NCBI GenBank assembly: GCA_029255685.2
Contig: CM055313.2
Span: 30,252,579 to 30,316,578, forward strand
Direction: 5' to 3'
Length of the DNA: 64,000 bases
From: Silene conica
Taxonomy: Eukaryota > Streptophyta > Magnoliopsida > Caryophyllales > Caryophyllaceae
The notes beneath the pieces are model-generated. The model was not told where the DNA came from, did not search any database, and worked only from the letters and a program-made list of their open reading frames with translations. Below, one piece after another: positions 44,874 to 56,092 of this stretch (its first letter is position 1; each line of letters opens with the position of its first letter). The position numbers were made by a program, and so were the translations under genes.

Positions 44874-45760
44874 ATGCTAAAATAAACGTGCATTATTTTG
44901 AATTTTTAAATTTTTCTATATTTTTTTTTTTGGATTTTTGTATATGCAAGGAAAATAAAGAAAAGAACAATGCAAGATAGAAATGCAATAAACGTGTGAC
45001 AAAAATGCAATGGACAATGCATCTGACACAAAACCATTCCCCAAACCAAACCGCACAATGTCCCCATTGTGCACTAGCATGAGCAAAAGTTTGTAAAAAT
45101 AAAGGAAAATGCGAAAAAAAGAAAACCAAGGGAACATGGAAAGAACTTACCGGATTTTAAGCGCAATGGAAACCTCCCCAAACCAGCGTAAGCTAGGAGG
45201 TTCCAGTGGTCAGCAGTGCCACTCCAAGAACTTGAAAAAGTTTAAACGAAGAGAAACCTTTTTCGGGGGTTAATGGTGTTTTGGGTGAAAGATAATGTTT
45301 TAAAGGTTAAAAATGAGAAGAGAAGTAAAACATAAGGGATAGAATAGGGAAAAGAACTCCCATATCGCGTTTGCACGCTTCCCAAAGAAATCACGAACAA
45401 GCTGCAATAGGTATAGTGGTCGATCGACCTTTCTGTCTGGTCGACCGACCAGATAGCAGGTTACAATGCCCTCTGGTCTGCAGGGATCTGGTCGACTGAC
45501 TGATGATGGAGGTCGGTCAACCAGATTTCCTGTGCAGTGGCCTTCTTCTTCTCGAAGTTAACTCTTTTTAACCGAGTTAACCTTCCCCAAACCTGTAAAA
45601 CATTATACATGCGCCCAAAACATGCGCAAAAATCCAGAATCCAAGTCTAAAGGTCTTAACTAAGTAACAAAAGCGAAAATTGTTCTAGAAAACTAACGCA
45701 AACAAAGCTAAAAGTCTTAACAAAATTGAAAATTGTCTTGAAAACAAACACATGAAAATC
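44874..45760 (-). mobile_element. OTA-A interior between gag-pro and TRIM, non-coding
   Basis: No RT, RNase H or integrase is found where pol is expected. Purine-tract-like TTTGGGGA motifs recur on the minus strand near 45040, 45178 and 45590. Palindrome pairs lie at 45418-45452 and 45486-45530; in the second the arms extend to TCTGGT and ACCAGA. Confidence 0.65.
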
Positions 45761-47990
45761 TCATCCGCGAAAGATGCGGAAAATCTCGGACCACGACTTT
45801 TGGCTATATGCCATAGTCTCCACCGTGTTTTTTTGGATTGCCAAATACGTCTCCACTCCGTCACAAAGCATATGTGACGGACCACTCTTTTTCTCCTCCT
45901 CCGTTCTTCTCTTGTCCTCTTCATCCACTACATCCGGATCATCATCTTCATGATAGCTCAAGATCCCGAGTCCTCCTCTCTGCACTATGACCTCCTTGAC
46001 TAAGGGCTTCCCCAAACCGTTTCCTGCAATAGGCAAAACAAGAGCATCCTCCATATTTCTCCCAATCTGGGGCGGAGGTGTAAAAACAGGAATGGGTGTA
46101 GGCTCTAAAATAGGGGATTGGGTGATGACCTCATACTTCTTTTCAGATCAGAAGTGATAGCATTACATGTGATCGGGGTCATGGCATCCTTCTTGCGATA
46201 AGACAACCCAAAAATGATGGAGTGTTTCCCGACCTTGAAGGTCAAGGTTCCACTCCCTACGTCAATGATAGCCCCTGCAGTATGTAAGAAAGGTCTTCCT
46301 AGGATGATAGGTATATGGGCATCCTCAGGGATGTCTAATACTACGAAGTCGACTGGGAAGAAAAATCTGTCAATGCGCACATGGATGTTTTCCAACACCC
46401 CTATGGGTTCCATAGACGTACGGTCAGCCAATTGTACCGTCATACTTGTCATGGCAAAGGTAGTCATTCCTAATTTTAGGGTCACACTTAAAGGCATAAC
46501 GCTAATGCTAGCCCCTAAGTCACACAAGACCCTCTTGACTGGGAAGGTCCCTATGTTGCAAGGTACAGAAAAACTACCTGGGTCCTCTAATTTATGGGGT
46601 GCAATAACATGGGACAAGAAACTAGAGGACTCCTCAGTAAGTGCCACTGACTCTACCTTATCTAGAGACCGCTTTTGGGTTAAAAGCTGTCTCATAAACT
46701 TTAAGTACGAAGGGACTTGTTGTACTAATTCTAAAAATGGTACTTGAACATTAAGTGAACGAATAACATCTTTGAATTTGTCGAAGGATACCTGTTCCTT
46801 CGTGGGCAATAGTCGCTCCGGGTAGGGAGGAGTAGAGCTCTCAGCATTTGCAGCTCTCCTTAAGAATTTGGGGGTCTTGTCACCCCGGAACAGGAATTCC
46901 CTCAGGTTCTCAGGCATCTCGGGCCTAAAGGAATCCGCCTGTTCAGTACTCTCGGTCGGTCGACCATCTTCCTCGGTCGGTCGACCATCTCCCAGATTTT
47001 CAGAATTTCCAGAAGCTATTGGAATTGCATCAGTGGTCGACCGACTGGCATCAGTGGTCGGTCGACCGTCATCGCTGTTACTCCGGTTCTGCTTTTTCTC
47101 CTTTCCTTTCCCACCAGCTTTCTCACCTCCCACTTTGGCTCCACTCCGCAGAGATATTATGTTCAAAGTCTCCCTTTTCGGGCCCGTCTTGGTCGGAAGT
47201 TGACCCGGGACCCGTGTATCATTCTTGCTCGCAATTTGAGCAATCTGAGACTCCAACATTTTCATACCCGCCTCTCCCGCCTGTGACTCCTTCTGGACCC
47301 AACCGATAAGATTTTGGATTAAAGTATCCATATTCGGTGGTGGGTTTGAAGGTGGTTGTGGGACGAAAGGTGGTTTTTGAAAGTTTTGTTTATGCGGAGG
47401 GATGTAAGCTTGGTTTTGTTGTTGGTGTTGTGGGTTAAGGACATTCTGGCTTGTCCATCTCATATTTGAGTGGATGTTGTTGTTGTTAGGGTCGTAGAAG
47501 TTGTTGCCACGGTAGTGTTGGAAAGCTGCGCACGTTTTATTAGAAGATGTGCAAAACTTTGAAACGTGGCCCTCTTCTCCGCATCGCTCACAAATAAACG
47601 GCCCGTCAGAAACGACATTTACTTGATACATGCCACCCTTGCTCCCACTACCGACCTCGAACTTACCACCACTCGCCTCAAGCTTATCCAATTTAGCCAT
47701 TAGGGCTTCAATAGCCGCAACATTCGACTCAGCTTTCCTTTGATTTCCACGGGATGTCGCGTGTTCAGCTCTATGCACCGCGACATCCTCAATGATTTTG
47801 AGACCCTTGGTCTCCCCGGAGTTATCCGGGAATCTTCCATTTGCAGCGGCATCAAGGTAGGCTCGGTTGTCATCATACAACCCATTGTAGAACTGGTTGC
47901 AAAGAAACCATTGCTCGAATCCATGATGGGGAATGGATCGAACAAGTCTCTTGAACCTGTCCCACGCTTCACTGAAATCTTCTGTAGCCC
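45761..47990 (-). pseudogene. OTA-A gag-protease, 5' truncated, one frameshift
   Basis: Gag and protease of an Athila/Tat-type Ty3/Gypsy element. On the minus strand the frame is open from the OTA-B junction at 47990 (EDFSEAWDRFKRLVRSIPHH, then FEQWFLCNQFYNGL) through the methionine at 47880. Numbering from that methionine, a CCHC knuckle CERCGEEGHVSKFC is at 97-110, a proline/glutamine-rich linker at 135-185, and the protease at about 450-545 with CDLGAS (453-458) and ILGRPFLHTAG. The frame stops at 46105. Shifting frame at an A-run near 46139 opens about 125 more codons to 45761, so one indel separates the two parts. The N-terminal half of Gag is lost beyond OTA-B, and no pol follows. Residues 270-310 are encoded by palindromes (DGRPTTDASRSTTD, DGRPTEEDGRPT). 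Confidence 0.85.
46944..47073. repeat. Palindromic modules inside the OTA-A gag frame
   Basis: Two copies of CTCGGTCGGTCGACCATCT at about 46949-46991, and a pair GGTCGACCGAC / GGTCGGTCGACCG at 47035-47068. They are read in frame as repeated GRPT and SRSTT without breaking Gag. They are the same dialect as in the OTA-A LTR. Confidence 0.85.
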
Positions 47991-49786
47991 TGATGCGTGT
48001 CGTTCATACACCAAAAATAAAAGCCTAGGTCCTACTAACAGAAGTTAGCGGTAAATAGGGTCGATCTCCTCAGGGAAGCAGACTTGCTTAACTAACATTT
48101 TTTACATATGGTCACAGATATGGGGGGTTCTTAATTGTGATACTAAACTACGATATGGAAAAACATGCAAGAATAAGAACAAGGAAGAAAATGACGCAAG
48201 TTGAGATAGAAATCAGGGGAAAGGAATATGTTGGGAATTCGGGTCGTTGTGTCTTGCATATGATAGTCGTAAATGGGATAGGCCTTAAATTGGTGGGAAA
48301 GACTGGGTTATTACGGTCAAGTCTCAAAACCGACTATACCTTCCGGTCTTAAGTCGCCCTAAGGTCGTTTTTGCTTAACTTCCGCTCTCACAAAAACTAT
48401 TTAAAATCATTAAACAAGTCTTACCCTTCCAACCTTCCGGTCTAGGTCGGGAATTAACTAGATGTAAGGTCTCATGCGTGCACTGAATAAACCGAACATA
48501 AAATAAATTGTTTTAACGATTACTCCCACCAAAGACGGTCTAACCCGACTACTACATATTATATATTCGACACAACTCCCTCATCCCAACATATTAAGGA
48601 TTTAGCTACTCATAGTGGGGATGACAAAGATTATAACGGCAATGGAAATTCTAGCATATGACATGATAAAAGGATAAAAATCATATTATAAACAATAAGT
48701 GAATAGGATTCGAAATTGACGCGAACAAAGAGGGAAAGGAGATGCGAGATTTAAAGCTCTTAAGACGGATGTAAAACAACAAACTAGCATACAATTTGAT
48801 ATGAAATAAACAGGGATTAAAGTAAACAGATTAAAATAGAAATAAGATTGACAAAAGGGAATGAATTAAAACAGAAACGAAGACAGAGACAAAAGGCGCG
48901 AATGACGATGAACACGAACGAAAACAGAGCATGGACCACGAAACTGATCGAGAATGAAAAACAGAAACAATAGATGCAAACTGAAACAAGAATACAAAAT
49001 TAAAGATAAAGGAGAAGGAATTACAGTAGTCCTGAAGGCAAGAACAAAGATTAAAATGGAAGAACGAAAAAAACCCGAAATATTACTAAAACCCGACGGC
49101 TACAAAAGTTCAGAAAATTACTTAAAGTAAAAGGAGTTTTTAGAGAGTAAAACTAGGGTCTGCAAGACTGAATGAATATCCCTAATGCTCTACAAACGAG
49201 CTTCTTAAATAGTAGAAAGAAAATGAACTGATGTATTAAATCAATGTACACGAAGAGTCTCAAAAACTCTCGATCGAGGGAAAATTCCACTCGATCGAGA
49301 ACTTCTTGCTTCATTCATCGGTCGATCGAGAGATTGCAGATTACTCGATCGACTCTTCTTCTTCGGCACTTCTCGATCGAGCAATATGGGATTCGACCGA
49401 GTGCTTTCTTTGTGGAAACCTCTCGATCGAGCACAGGACAGCTCGATCGAGTACTTGTCTTCATCTGGTTCCCTCGATCGAGCACAAGACAGCTCGATCG
49501 AGGACTTATCTTCCTCGATAGATCCTTAGACAGGCCATAAGGGTTGATTTTCACTTCAAAATCACGATGGATGCACAACCAACCGTGATTCTCCCATCGT
49601 CTAAGGCAAAACAGTGCAATAAGGCAGAAAGAGCTCGGTTTCTGCTACTATTCGATCACTATCTTCAAAATAGCAACACGAACACAAAGTAGCACATACG
49701 GGATATAAAATGATATAAAATCACCAAATATTACGAGAATGTGTGCTAAAACAAGACTAAAAAGTCTATACAAAATGCACACATCA
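47991..49786 (-). mobile_element. OTA-B 3' LTR
   Basis: 1796 bases. On the minus strand it starts TGATGTGTGC at 49786 after the tract GGTTTGGGGAAGTT, and ends ACACGCATCA at 47991. The last 80 bases have the block (TCCCTGAGGAGATCGACCC) typical of Athila-type LTR ends. It interrupts the gag of OTA-A, with AGCCC at 47986-47990 as one half of the presumed duplication. No coding potential. Confidence 0.83.
49257..49520. repeat. CTCGATCGAG palindrome array in OTA-B LTR
   Basis: About eleven copies of CTCGATCGAG or near variants in 260 bases, mostly in pairs 8-14 bases apart. Inner flanks pair too: GAGC with GCTC at 49427-49450 and again at 49480-49500, and GGGAA with TTCC in the first pair. Confidence 0.88.
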
Positions 49787-51142
49787 AACTTCCCCAAACC
49801 GAACCTTTGCTTGTCCTCAAGCAAACCTAACGCAAACTAAAACAAAATAAAGAAAAACTACGGACCTAATGGATGGAGAAAAGACTCAAGCTACCGAAAT
49901 AGTCAAAGCCAAGCGCATACTATGCCCAAAAATCAACCGATGCCAAAATTGGAAATAAGCGAACGAATTTGTGCATATCATGGAAAACACATGTAGACTT
50001 TCAACCTTGCTAGACTCATAAAATTTCGGACTCTCCCGGAATCTCTCTTCTCTCAATAATGCAAATAGTAAAATATATATGTGAAGAGAAGATAAGAATA
50101 AAGAAGTATAGACTCTCGCCTAAACTACAACCGACAAATCATGAATGCTAGACTAGCATGAATAAAGGTTTCAAGCACCGTACACACGCACAACCACCAA
50201 CGATGTCCATTACACGCCGAACTATTGCAAATTTTGGCATAGTGAGGATAAGTGGGACAAAAGGGGATGAAATAAATATGGGTAAGTGGGGGATTATATG
50301 CCGAGCTAGAACCACCAAATTTCCTGAAAACACATTCCCAATTCTTCCGACTATACATGTAAATCATTGCCTTTGCTAGGCAAACAAATATTACCCAAAA
50401 CTATACCGACTGTCAACCGGATACTAATTTTTATATTTTTTCTTTCTTTTCATCAATTTTTTCTTTGAATTCTCTCTCTTTTTTTTTCGAATTTTCTTTG
50501 ATTGTTTTTTTTCTTTTTCTTTTTCTGTTTTTGATGAAACTCTCGGTGACAGGCAGCTTGCCTCTCGATCGACCTAACAAAAGCGGTCGATCGAGTGCTT
50601 TCTTTCCTAGGATACTCGATCGAGCACAAGAAGCTTCGATCGAGTACTTTTCTGTTACAAAAGCTCTCGAACGACGAACCGAGCCAGAAAAATTGCTCGA
50701 TCGAGTGAAAATACCCCTCGATCGAGCAAAACTTGGCTGGATACTTCCCCTCCTCTTCGTAAATACTCCAACAACAACAAAAACAGGCCAAAAATTGAAC
50801 AAAAAGGCACAAAAACCTCCACTACTCCTAGCTCAGCATAAGGTAGGCAATATATAAGACGTAGCAAAAGGGACAAAAGGCAATTTTTTGGCTAAAGTGG
50901 AGCTAAATGGGCATAAGGAAAAGGGGGTGATGCAATAGTTTCCTACGTGTAATACCAACCACAAAACGGTACGTGTAGGCAATAAGAAACCAAGACTCAT
51001 ACACATGCAAAACATGAAATGCAGGGAGTACTACTCACAATCCTAATATAACCGGTCATAGATGTCACCAGTTTTATAGGCTCTAAAGCTCAGAATGTGT
51101 AGTAGGTTGCCAAAACTATGAGTCGAGAGTCTGGCCAAATAT
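49787..51142 (-). mobile_element. OTA-B 3' internal region
   Basis: Polypurine tract at 49787-49800, then non-coding sequence collinear with 42310-43617 of OTA-A. A pyrimidine-rich run lies near 50430-50530 and CTCGATCGAG modules at 50564-50727. Similarity to OTA-A stops at about 51142, where Tekay-type LTR sequence begins; the rest of OTA-B is missing. Confidence 0.72.
50564..50727. repeat. CTCGATCGAG modules in OTA-B interior
   Basis: Seven or so modules with the CGATCG core, the same dialect as in the OTA-B LTR and different from OTA-A at the collinear place (42964-43003). Confidence 0.85.
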
Positions 51143-51328
51143 AGACTAGGACCGTAGATCGGCTTGTCGGCCAGGGGATTGTATTTGCTGAGACTAAGTA
51201 GACTTGTTGTTGTTGTATAGTGTAGTCGTCGTATGCTATCTTCCGTGTAGTATTGATGTTATGTCTAGTCTTGCCTGAGTAGGGGTCAGACTTAGATATT
51301 GCTGATTGATTTGTGTATAGCTTGCCTG
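51143..51328 (+). mobile_element. Tekay-type LTR fragment, left piece
   Basis: Continues at 53859 after the solo LTR. It carries one unit of a roughly 50-base repeat (CTTGCCTGAGTAGGGGTCAG) resembling the minus-strand form of the 59-base repeat in TEK-1. The left end is truncated against OTA-B. Confidence 0.6.
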
Positions 51329-52413
51329 TGTAATACTCCGTATTTTACTATATTTATTTTAAATATTTAATAATTATTTTTGACATGTTTGATAATATTG
51401 GATTAGCTTAAACACGATAATTAATTTATCGAGTACATGTTTTATATTTTACATGTATATGTGTAGTGTCAGGTTGAGGGATTAGTTGTTGGGCCTCGAT
51501 TAGCGTGAGAGACTAAACAACCCACATACATATAACACATCTCGTATACACTAAGTTTAACACAAACAACACAAACCCCTATGCCTGCCGCCTTAATTAA
51601 ACCCTTAATACCTCACCTCTGACCTAAATGACACTCTGAAAACCTCACAAACACTCAGCCGTCACATCACAGAACAAAGGAGAAGCGTTTACACGGTGGA
51701 CTGTGGGTGCTAGGACTGCTCGAATCTCCATAGAAGTAAGTCGTTCACAACCGATCTCGTTTTACCCTTGTTTTCCTTTCGTTTTAATGCGCTAATTTCG
51801 ATGATATACTATGTTATGGGTTCTGAATTTTGTTTAATAACAGTCTAGGACGTGTAGTAGTCGCTTGTAGACCTTAATAGTGTCGTTCCTGAATGCCTAG
51901 CACCACCGTCGACGGGTATCTTACCACCATGTCTGTCGGTCCTTCTTTTCGTTTTAGAACAGAGTTTTAATGCTTGATCTCGTGTTTGATTTCGAGGTAG
52001 TTTCTGTTAGTGGTGGTTCTGGGTGTTAAGGTTTTTGTATTGGTGGTAGTCAGGGTGTTGTTGGGGTGGTTGTCACGGTGGTTATGATGGGTCATTTCAG
52101 GTGTTAAGGTGGGTTTAATGGTGGGTGTATGTCGCGAATAAAACAGAGCAGAGCGGTGGTGTTAAGTTTGATGTGGTCGTCTGGTGGTGGTGGTTGTGAC
52201 CGGCTGCCACTGATCTCCTCCCTAGAACCACCGTGGCTGAGAGGTGGGCTTGGTGGCGTCAGTAAGGAAGTCAGGGGTGGCATACGGTGTTGGGAGTGGT
52301 GTTTGTCGAGGTTGACAGTTGCGGTTTCGGGTCCCTGTTTTTTTTATGTCTCGGTTTTAGCGTAAGATTGAGTTGCTGGGTTGTTGTTGTTGCTTTCCTA
52401 ATCATCGTTACTA

Positions 52414-52449
<36 letters not shown>

Positions 52450-53853
52450 TAAGATTTAGAGTAATAGTAGTATTAGTATTATTACTAATAATTGTATGGT
52501 TAATTGTTGTGACGTTTTAATATCGTTTATGGATAGTTATTTCCTTTTTGTTAACTCGCATTTTATATAGTCGTAACTTATCATTTTTATACGAGTCGTA
52601 CTTCCCATAATTCGTTTATAATAAACTTGATTTATTTATTTATTTATTTATTGCTTATAAAGTATATAATTCGTATTTTATTATTATTATTGGTAATAAG
52701 TAATAATTAGCTTTGAGACGGGTTTAATAACAATTCTTCGTGATGGTTGGACATATAATTTTATATTAAGGATAATTATTCGTAAAGACTTTATCCTTCA
52801 AGTCGGGTTGGATATTAGTATACATAATTAGTTTACGTAATTTCCGTATTAGTTTATATAACTAATATTTACGAGTAGCCCCGGTTAATGATAATGAGAA
52901 TAATAAGTAATGCGTGTGTATTGTCATTAATAAATTATAAGAGACAGACGGTATGTTAATTAGTAATCGGAAAACTTATATTTGCTAGGTGACGGTGCTG
53001 AAGTGGGGTGATTCTATTTATTTTCTGGCTTCCTATTGGATTATATTGCTATCCAGGTAGGATACACTGACACTATACTCTATGATGTGTTATGAATGGG
53101 TGTTGGATTGTGTGTTAAGGATGCTGAGCATGATTTATATGAGAATGATATTGGTTGGATTGAGTACTGCTTATTATTATTATTGGTATGCGCATTGCAT
53201 TATTTAATAACATGATTGATTAAGAGTATTGTTGCATTCATGAGCATGACATGTGCATTGGATACGGATTTGAGATGATGAGATATTATTGGGCCCAGGC
53301 TAGTTCTGCAGGACTAGACCTGGTGACCTCAGCTGTTATGCTGGTGTTCGGCGACGACCGATTATAGTCTGCCGAGAGGTTCGGTATGGCTGGGTGTTAC
53401 GGGTTTGAGAATGAAATTGAGAATGAGAACGAGATTGAGATCGAGCTCGAGCATATCATGGCATTGCATATCATCTTTGTTGCATTTATTATTATTGTGT
53501 TACCCTACTCAACCGCGAGGTTGACTGTGTATTCGTGTACACCTACGATGATCCGGAATAGGGAGTAGATTCTACAGGTCAGAGACAGACGAGCTAGGAG
53601 CTGGGGGCAGGAATGTGAGATGCAGACTTTGGACCGACTTAGAATTATATCACATTTAGAGTTGTCACCAGTTGTATTTTCATTTCTGCAGTGTAGTAAC
53701 TGTAATGACCAAAGTTTAATTTTTTTTTAATATATATAAAGTGCTTGGTTGTTTTACTTTGTTATTCACTACCTCGGACATTCCGAGATGGTAACAGCTC
53801 TATTTATTTGAGAATGTCTTGCTAAAGGCTCTTAAATAAATGGGGGTGTTACA
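51329..53853 (+). mobile_element. Solo LTR of the LARD-1 family
   Basis: 2525 bases from TGTAATACTCCG to GGTGTTACA, flanked by a perfect duplication GCCTG (51324-51328 and 53854-53858). It shares with the LARD-1 LTR the blocks around CCTATGCCTGCCG, the 29-base hairpin, the AGGAGCTGGG block and the last 120 bases, but differs widely between them. It lacks the minisatellite; TTATTA-type microsatellites are at about 52410-52448. It is an older relative that lost its interior by LTR recombination. Confidence 0.95.
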
Positions 53854-53858
53854 GCCTG

Positions 53859-54521
53859 AGTCGGGGTATAGTGGTAGACATTGCTGAATGATTTCTATAT
53901 ACTTGTCTGTGTTATGGTATAGTGTTAGATACTGCTGAAAGTGTGCTATGCTTTTATGTCTTAGGTCGACTACTGAACCTTCATAATTGGTGTATATGCT
54001 TGTATGCTTGTATGAATTGTATATATATGTGAGCATGAAGTTATTGGATGTATGTATAACGGTGATGAGTAGTGTACTTCACATGATGATATTTATGTTG
54101 GAGTATACATGTTTGTTTATGTGAATATCTATTGTATGTGTATGACAATAGGTGGCTAGGAGAACCCTTAGTCACTCCCCACTGATTGTGGAATACTTGT
54201 TTTCATGTATGTAGGTTGATGATGGCTGTTTGCAGGGGGTTACGTTGAGGCTAGCGAGCGATGATCCTTCATCGATCACTTACACTTTACATCGTTTAGC
54301 TAGACCTAGACTTTACTTACAGTATCTTGTGCCTGTATGGATATGCTCTCCCGGGCTGCTTTTGTTTTGTACTTAAATACTTAATTATGTTTCGTTTACT
54401 TCCGCATGTTTAGTTTGTTAATTCACCTCGTATCTTAATCAGGCATGTTATTGTTTTAATTCCGTGTAAATTTTGGCATGTTTGTATGTTTATATTTTCC
54501 GCTACGACGAGGGGTTTTACA
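53859..54521 (+). mobile_element. Tekay-type LTR fragment, right piece
   Basis: It continues the 50-base repeats, then has a block (GTGGCTAGGAGAACCC, AGTCACTCCCCACTGATTGTGG) matching the minus strand of 18110-18165 in TEK-1. It ends GACGAGGGGTTTTACA at 54521, the LTR end of this family. Orientation is plus, opposite to TEK-1. No interior is attached; OTA-C sequence follows at once. Confidence 0.82.
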
Positions 54522-55949
54522 TTTGACAATTGCATTTTTTCCACTTTTTGATTCACCCCTTGAGCCTTAGCCTTTTTTCATTTGGCATAACTACTAAAAG
54601 AGCTACATCCCAAAAACTCCCTTCCTTGATCAAGAATGGTTGTTATTTGTAGAAGTAAGTTTGTGGTGAAGTCGGGATTTCATGTTGGTTGGTACACTCT
54701 TCCTAAATGGTCTTAGTTTTGTTATCCGGTGAAATGGAGTTTATAAAAAAGAAAAAAAAAAATCATGGAAAAGAAAAAAAAACAAAAAAATAGAAAAACA
54801 AAAAGAAAATGAGAAATTTTTCGAAAAATCCAAAAAGAGAAATAAAGTGTTGTATATATTTGTTTTGAGAAACAACTCGCTTCCATTAATGGGATATAGA
54901 AAAACTCGTTTCTATAATAATATGGTATTTTGATGTTTTTCCAATCGAGCCGGGTTTACACAATTTTTGCATTTGATTTGATTTTCAAGTCTTTTTTTAG
55001 GGTATGGACGTTGTTCGCTGTGTTTAAATAATGACCATTTCAAAAAGTTTGTAATGCGTTTCTTTTTTCCAATGTAAGTCGGGTTTAAGCAACTTTTGCT
55101 CGGTTTTGTCAAAACTGAAGTTAGGGCATAGACCTTACTTAATTGTTGCAATAAGGTGTTGGTTCGAATTTGACAATCATTCTTGGTCCTTGAGCCTCAA
55201 TGCTATAACGGTGCTTGCACCAAACTATTTTGACCCAACCCAAGCCCCATTACAACCTTGTTGTTCTCTTTATGTGCATATGACATTTTTTTATGGAGGA
55301 TTGGATGGAGTACCATATTAGATTGCGGGCATGCTTCGCGAGTCGAGGTAGGTGAGTGATTTTGGTTACTATTTGTCACAAAAATCACCCCGTTCTTTCA
55401 TTATGTGATGAGTGAAACCCGTGAGAGTCGGTACTTAGGCTTTTGTTATTGGTCAAAGGCTTAGCATGGAGTCGAATCTTGTGTATGCCGTGTCATTCTC
55501 GGAAGTATAGCTTAGTGGTTCCATTTACCCGCCTTGATTCGTTTCTCGGCTTTTGGTGATATCATTATAGGTTGCTTGAGATAGATTTAGGGATTTGACA
55601 CCTTGGTTAGACTTTAAGTCGGCATCCTCCGCCACAAACCTCCTTTGTTTATTTTTCAAAACCCCGCTTAGATGAGGCAAGCGGTTGGATTTTCTCGATG
55701 CATGTTGTTTGTTTATATGTGTTAGGTTCTTTTTGTGTGCATCAAAATTTTTGTAGCAAGACCAAACTTGCCTTGCAATAGGGCATTCTACATCATGGAT
55801 CTCAAATTGTGAGTTGAAAGGGCTACGTGTGTAGCTAAACCCGATTCGGCTTTTAGTTAGCTTAGTTAGTTTAGTTCTTGTTTTTGAATAAGGGTATTAG
55901 TTCTTGATTACTTACTCGAGGACGAGTAAGGCTTAAGTTTGGGGGATTC
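54522..55949 (+). mobile_element. OTA-C 3' internal end (Athila/Tat type)
   Basis: Non-coding sequence ending in CTCGAGGACGAGTAAGGC and the tract TAAGTTTGGGGGATTC (to 55949), the usual 3' end of Athila/Tat-type interiors. No RT or integrase motif is present, so only the part after pol is left. An A-rich stretch lies at about 54748-54840. The left side is cut by the Tekay-type LTR. Confidence 0.7.
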
Positions 55950-56092
55950 TGATGAGTCCCATTTTAGTCATTATTTTCCTTGTTTTTCCTTTCGTTTTGA
56001 TCATGTTTCGACCTCGCTTTGTGTGCCATTACTTGACTGTATTGCTCGTTGTCGCTATTCTGCATATTTGGTTTTGATCTTGTAAGACATGA
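55950..56092 (+). mobile_element. OTA-C 3' LTR start (cut by ANG-3)
   Basis: TGATGAGTCCCATTTT at the start, directly after the purine tract. After 143 bases it is interrupted by ANG-3; CATGA at 56088-56092 should recur beyond the window. Confidence 0.7.

Noticed and set aside
43739-44980. Open frames of about 90 codons repeated every 351 bases on both strands.
   Set aside because: They run through TRIM LTR and interior, opposite to or across the primer site and purine tract; the period is that of the TRIM.
46105-46160. Frameshift between gag-protease and its tail as a programmed frameshift.
   Set aside because: The A-run is short, no pol follows, and the element is truncated; a simple indel is the simpler reading.
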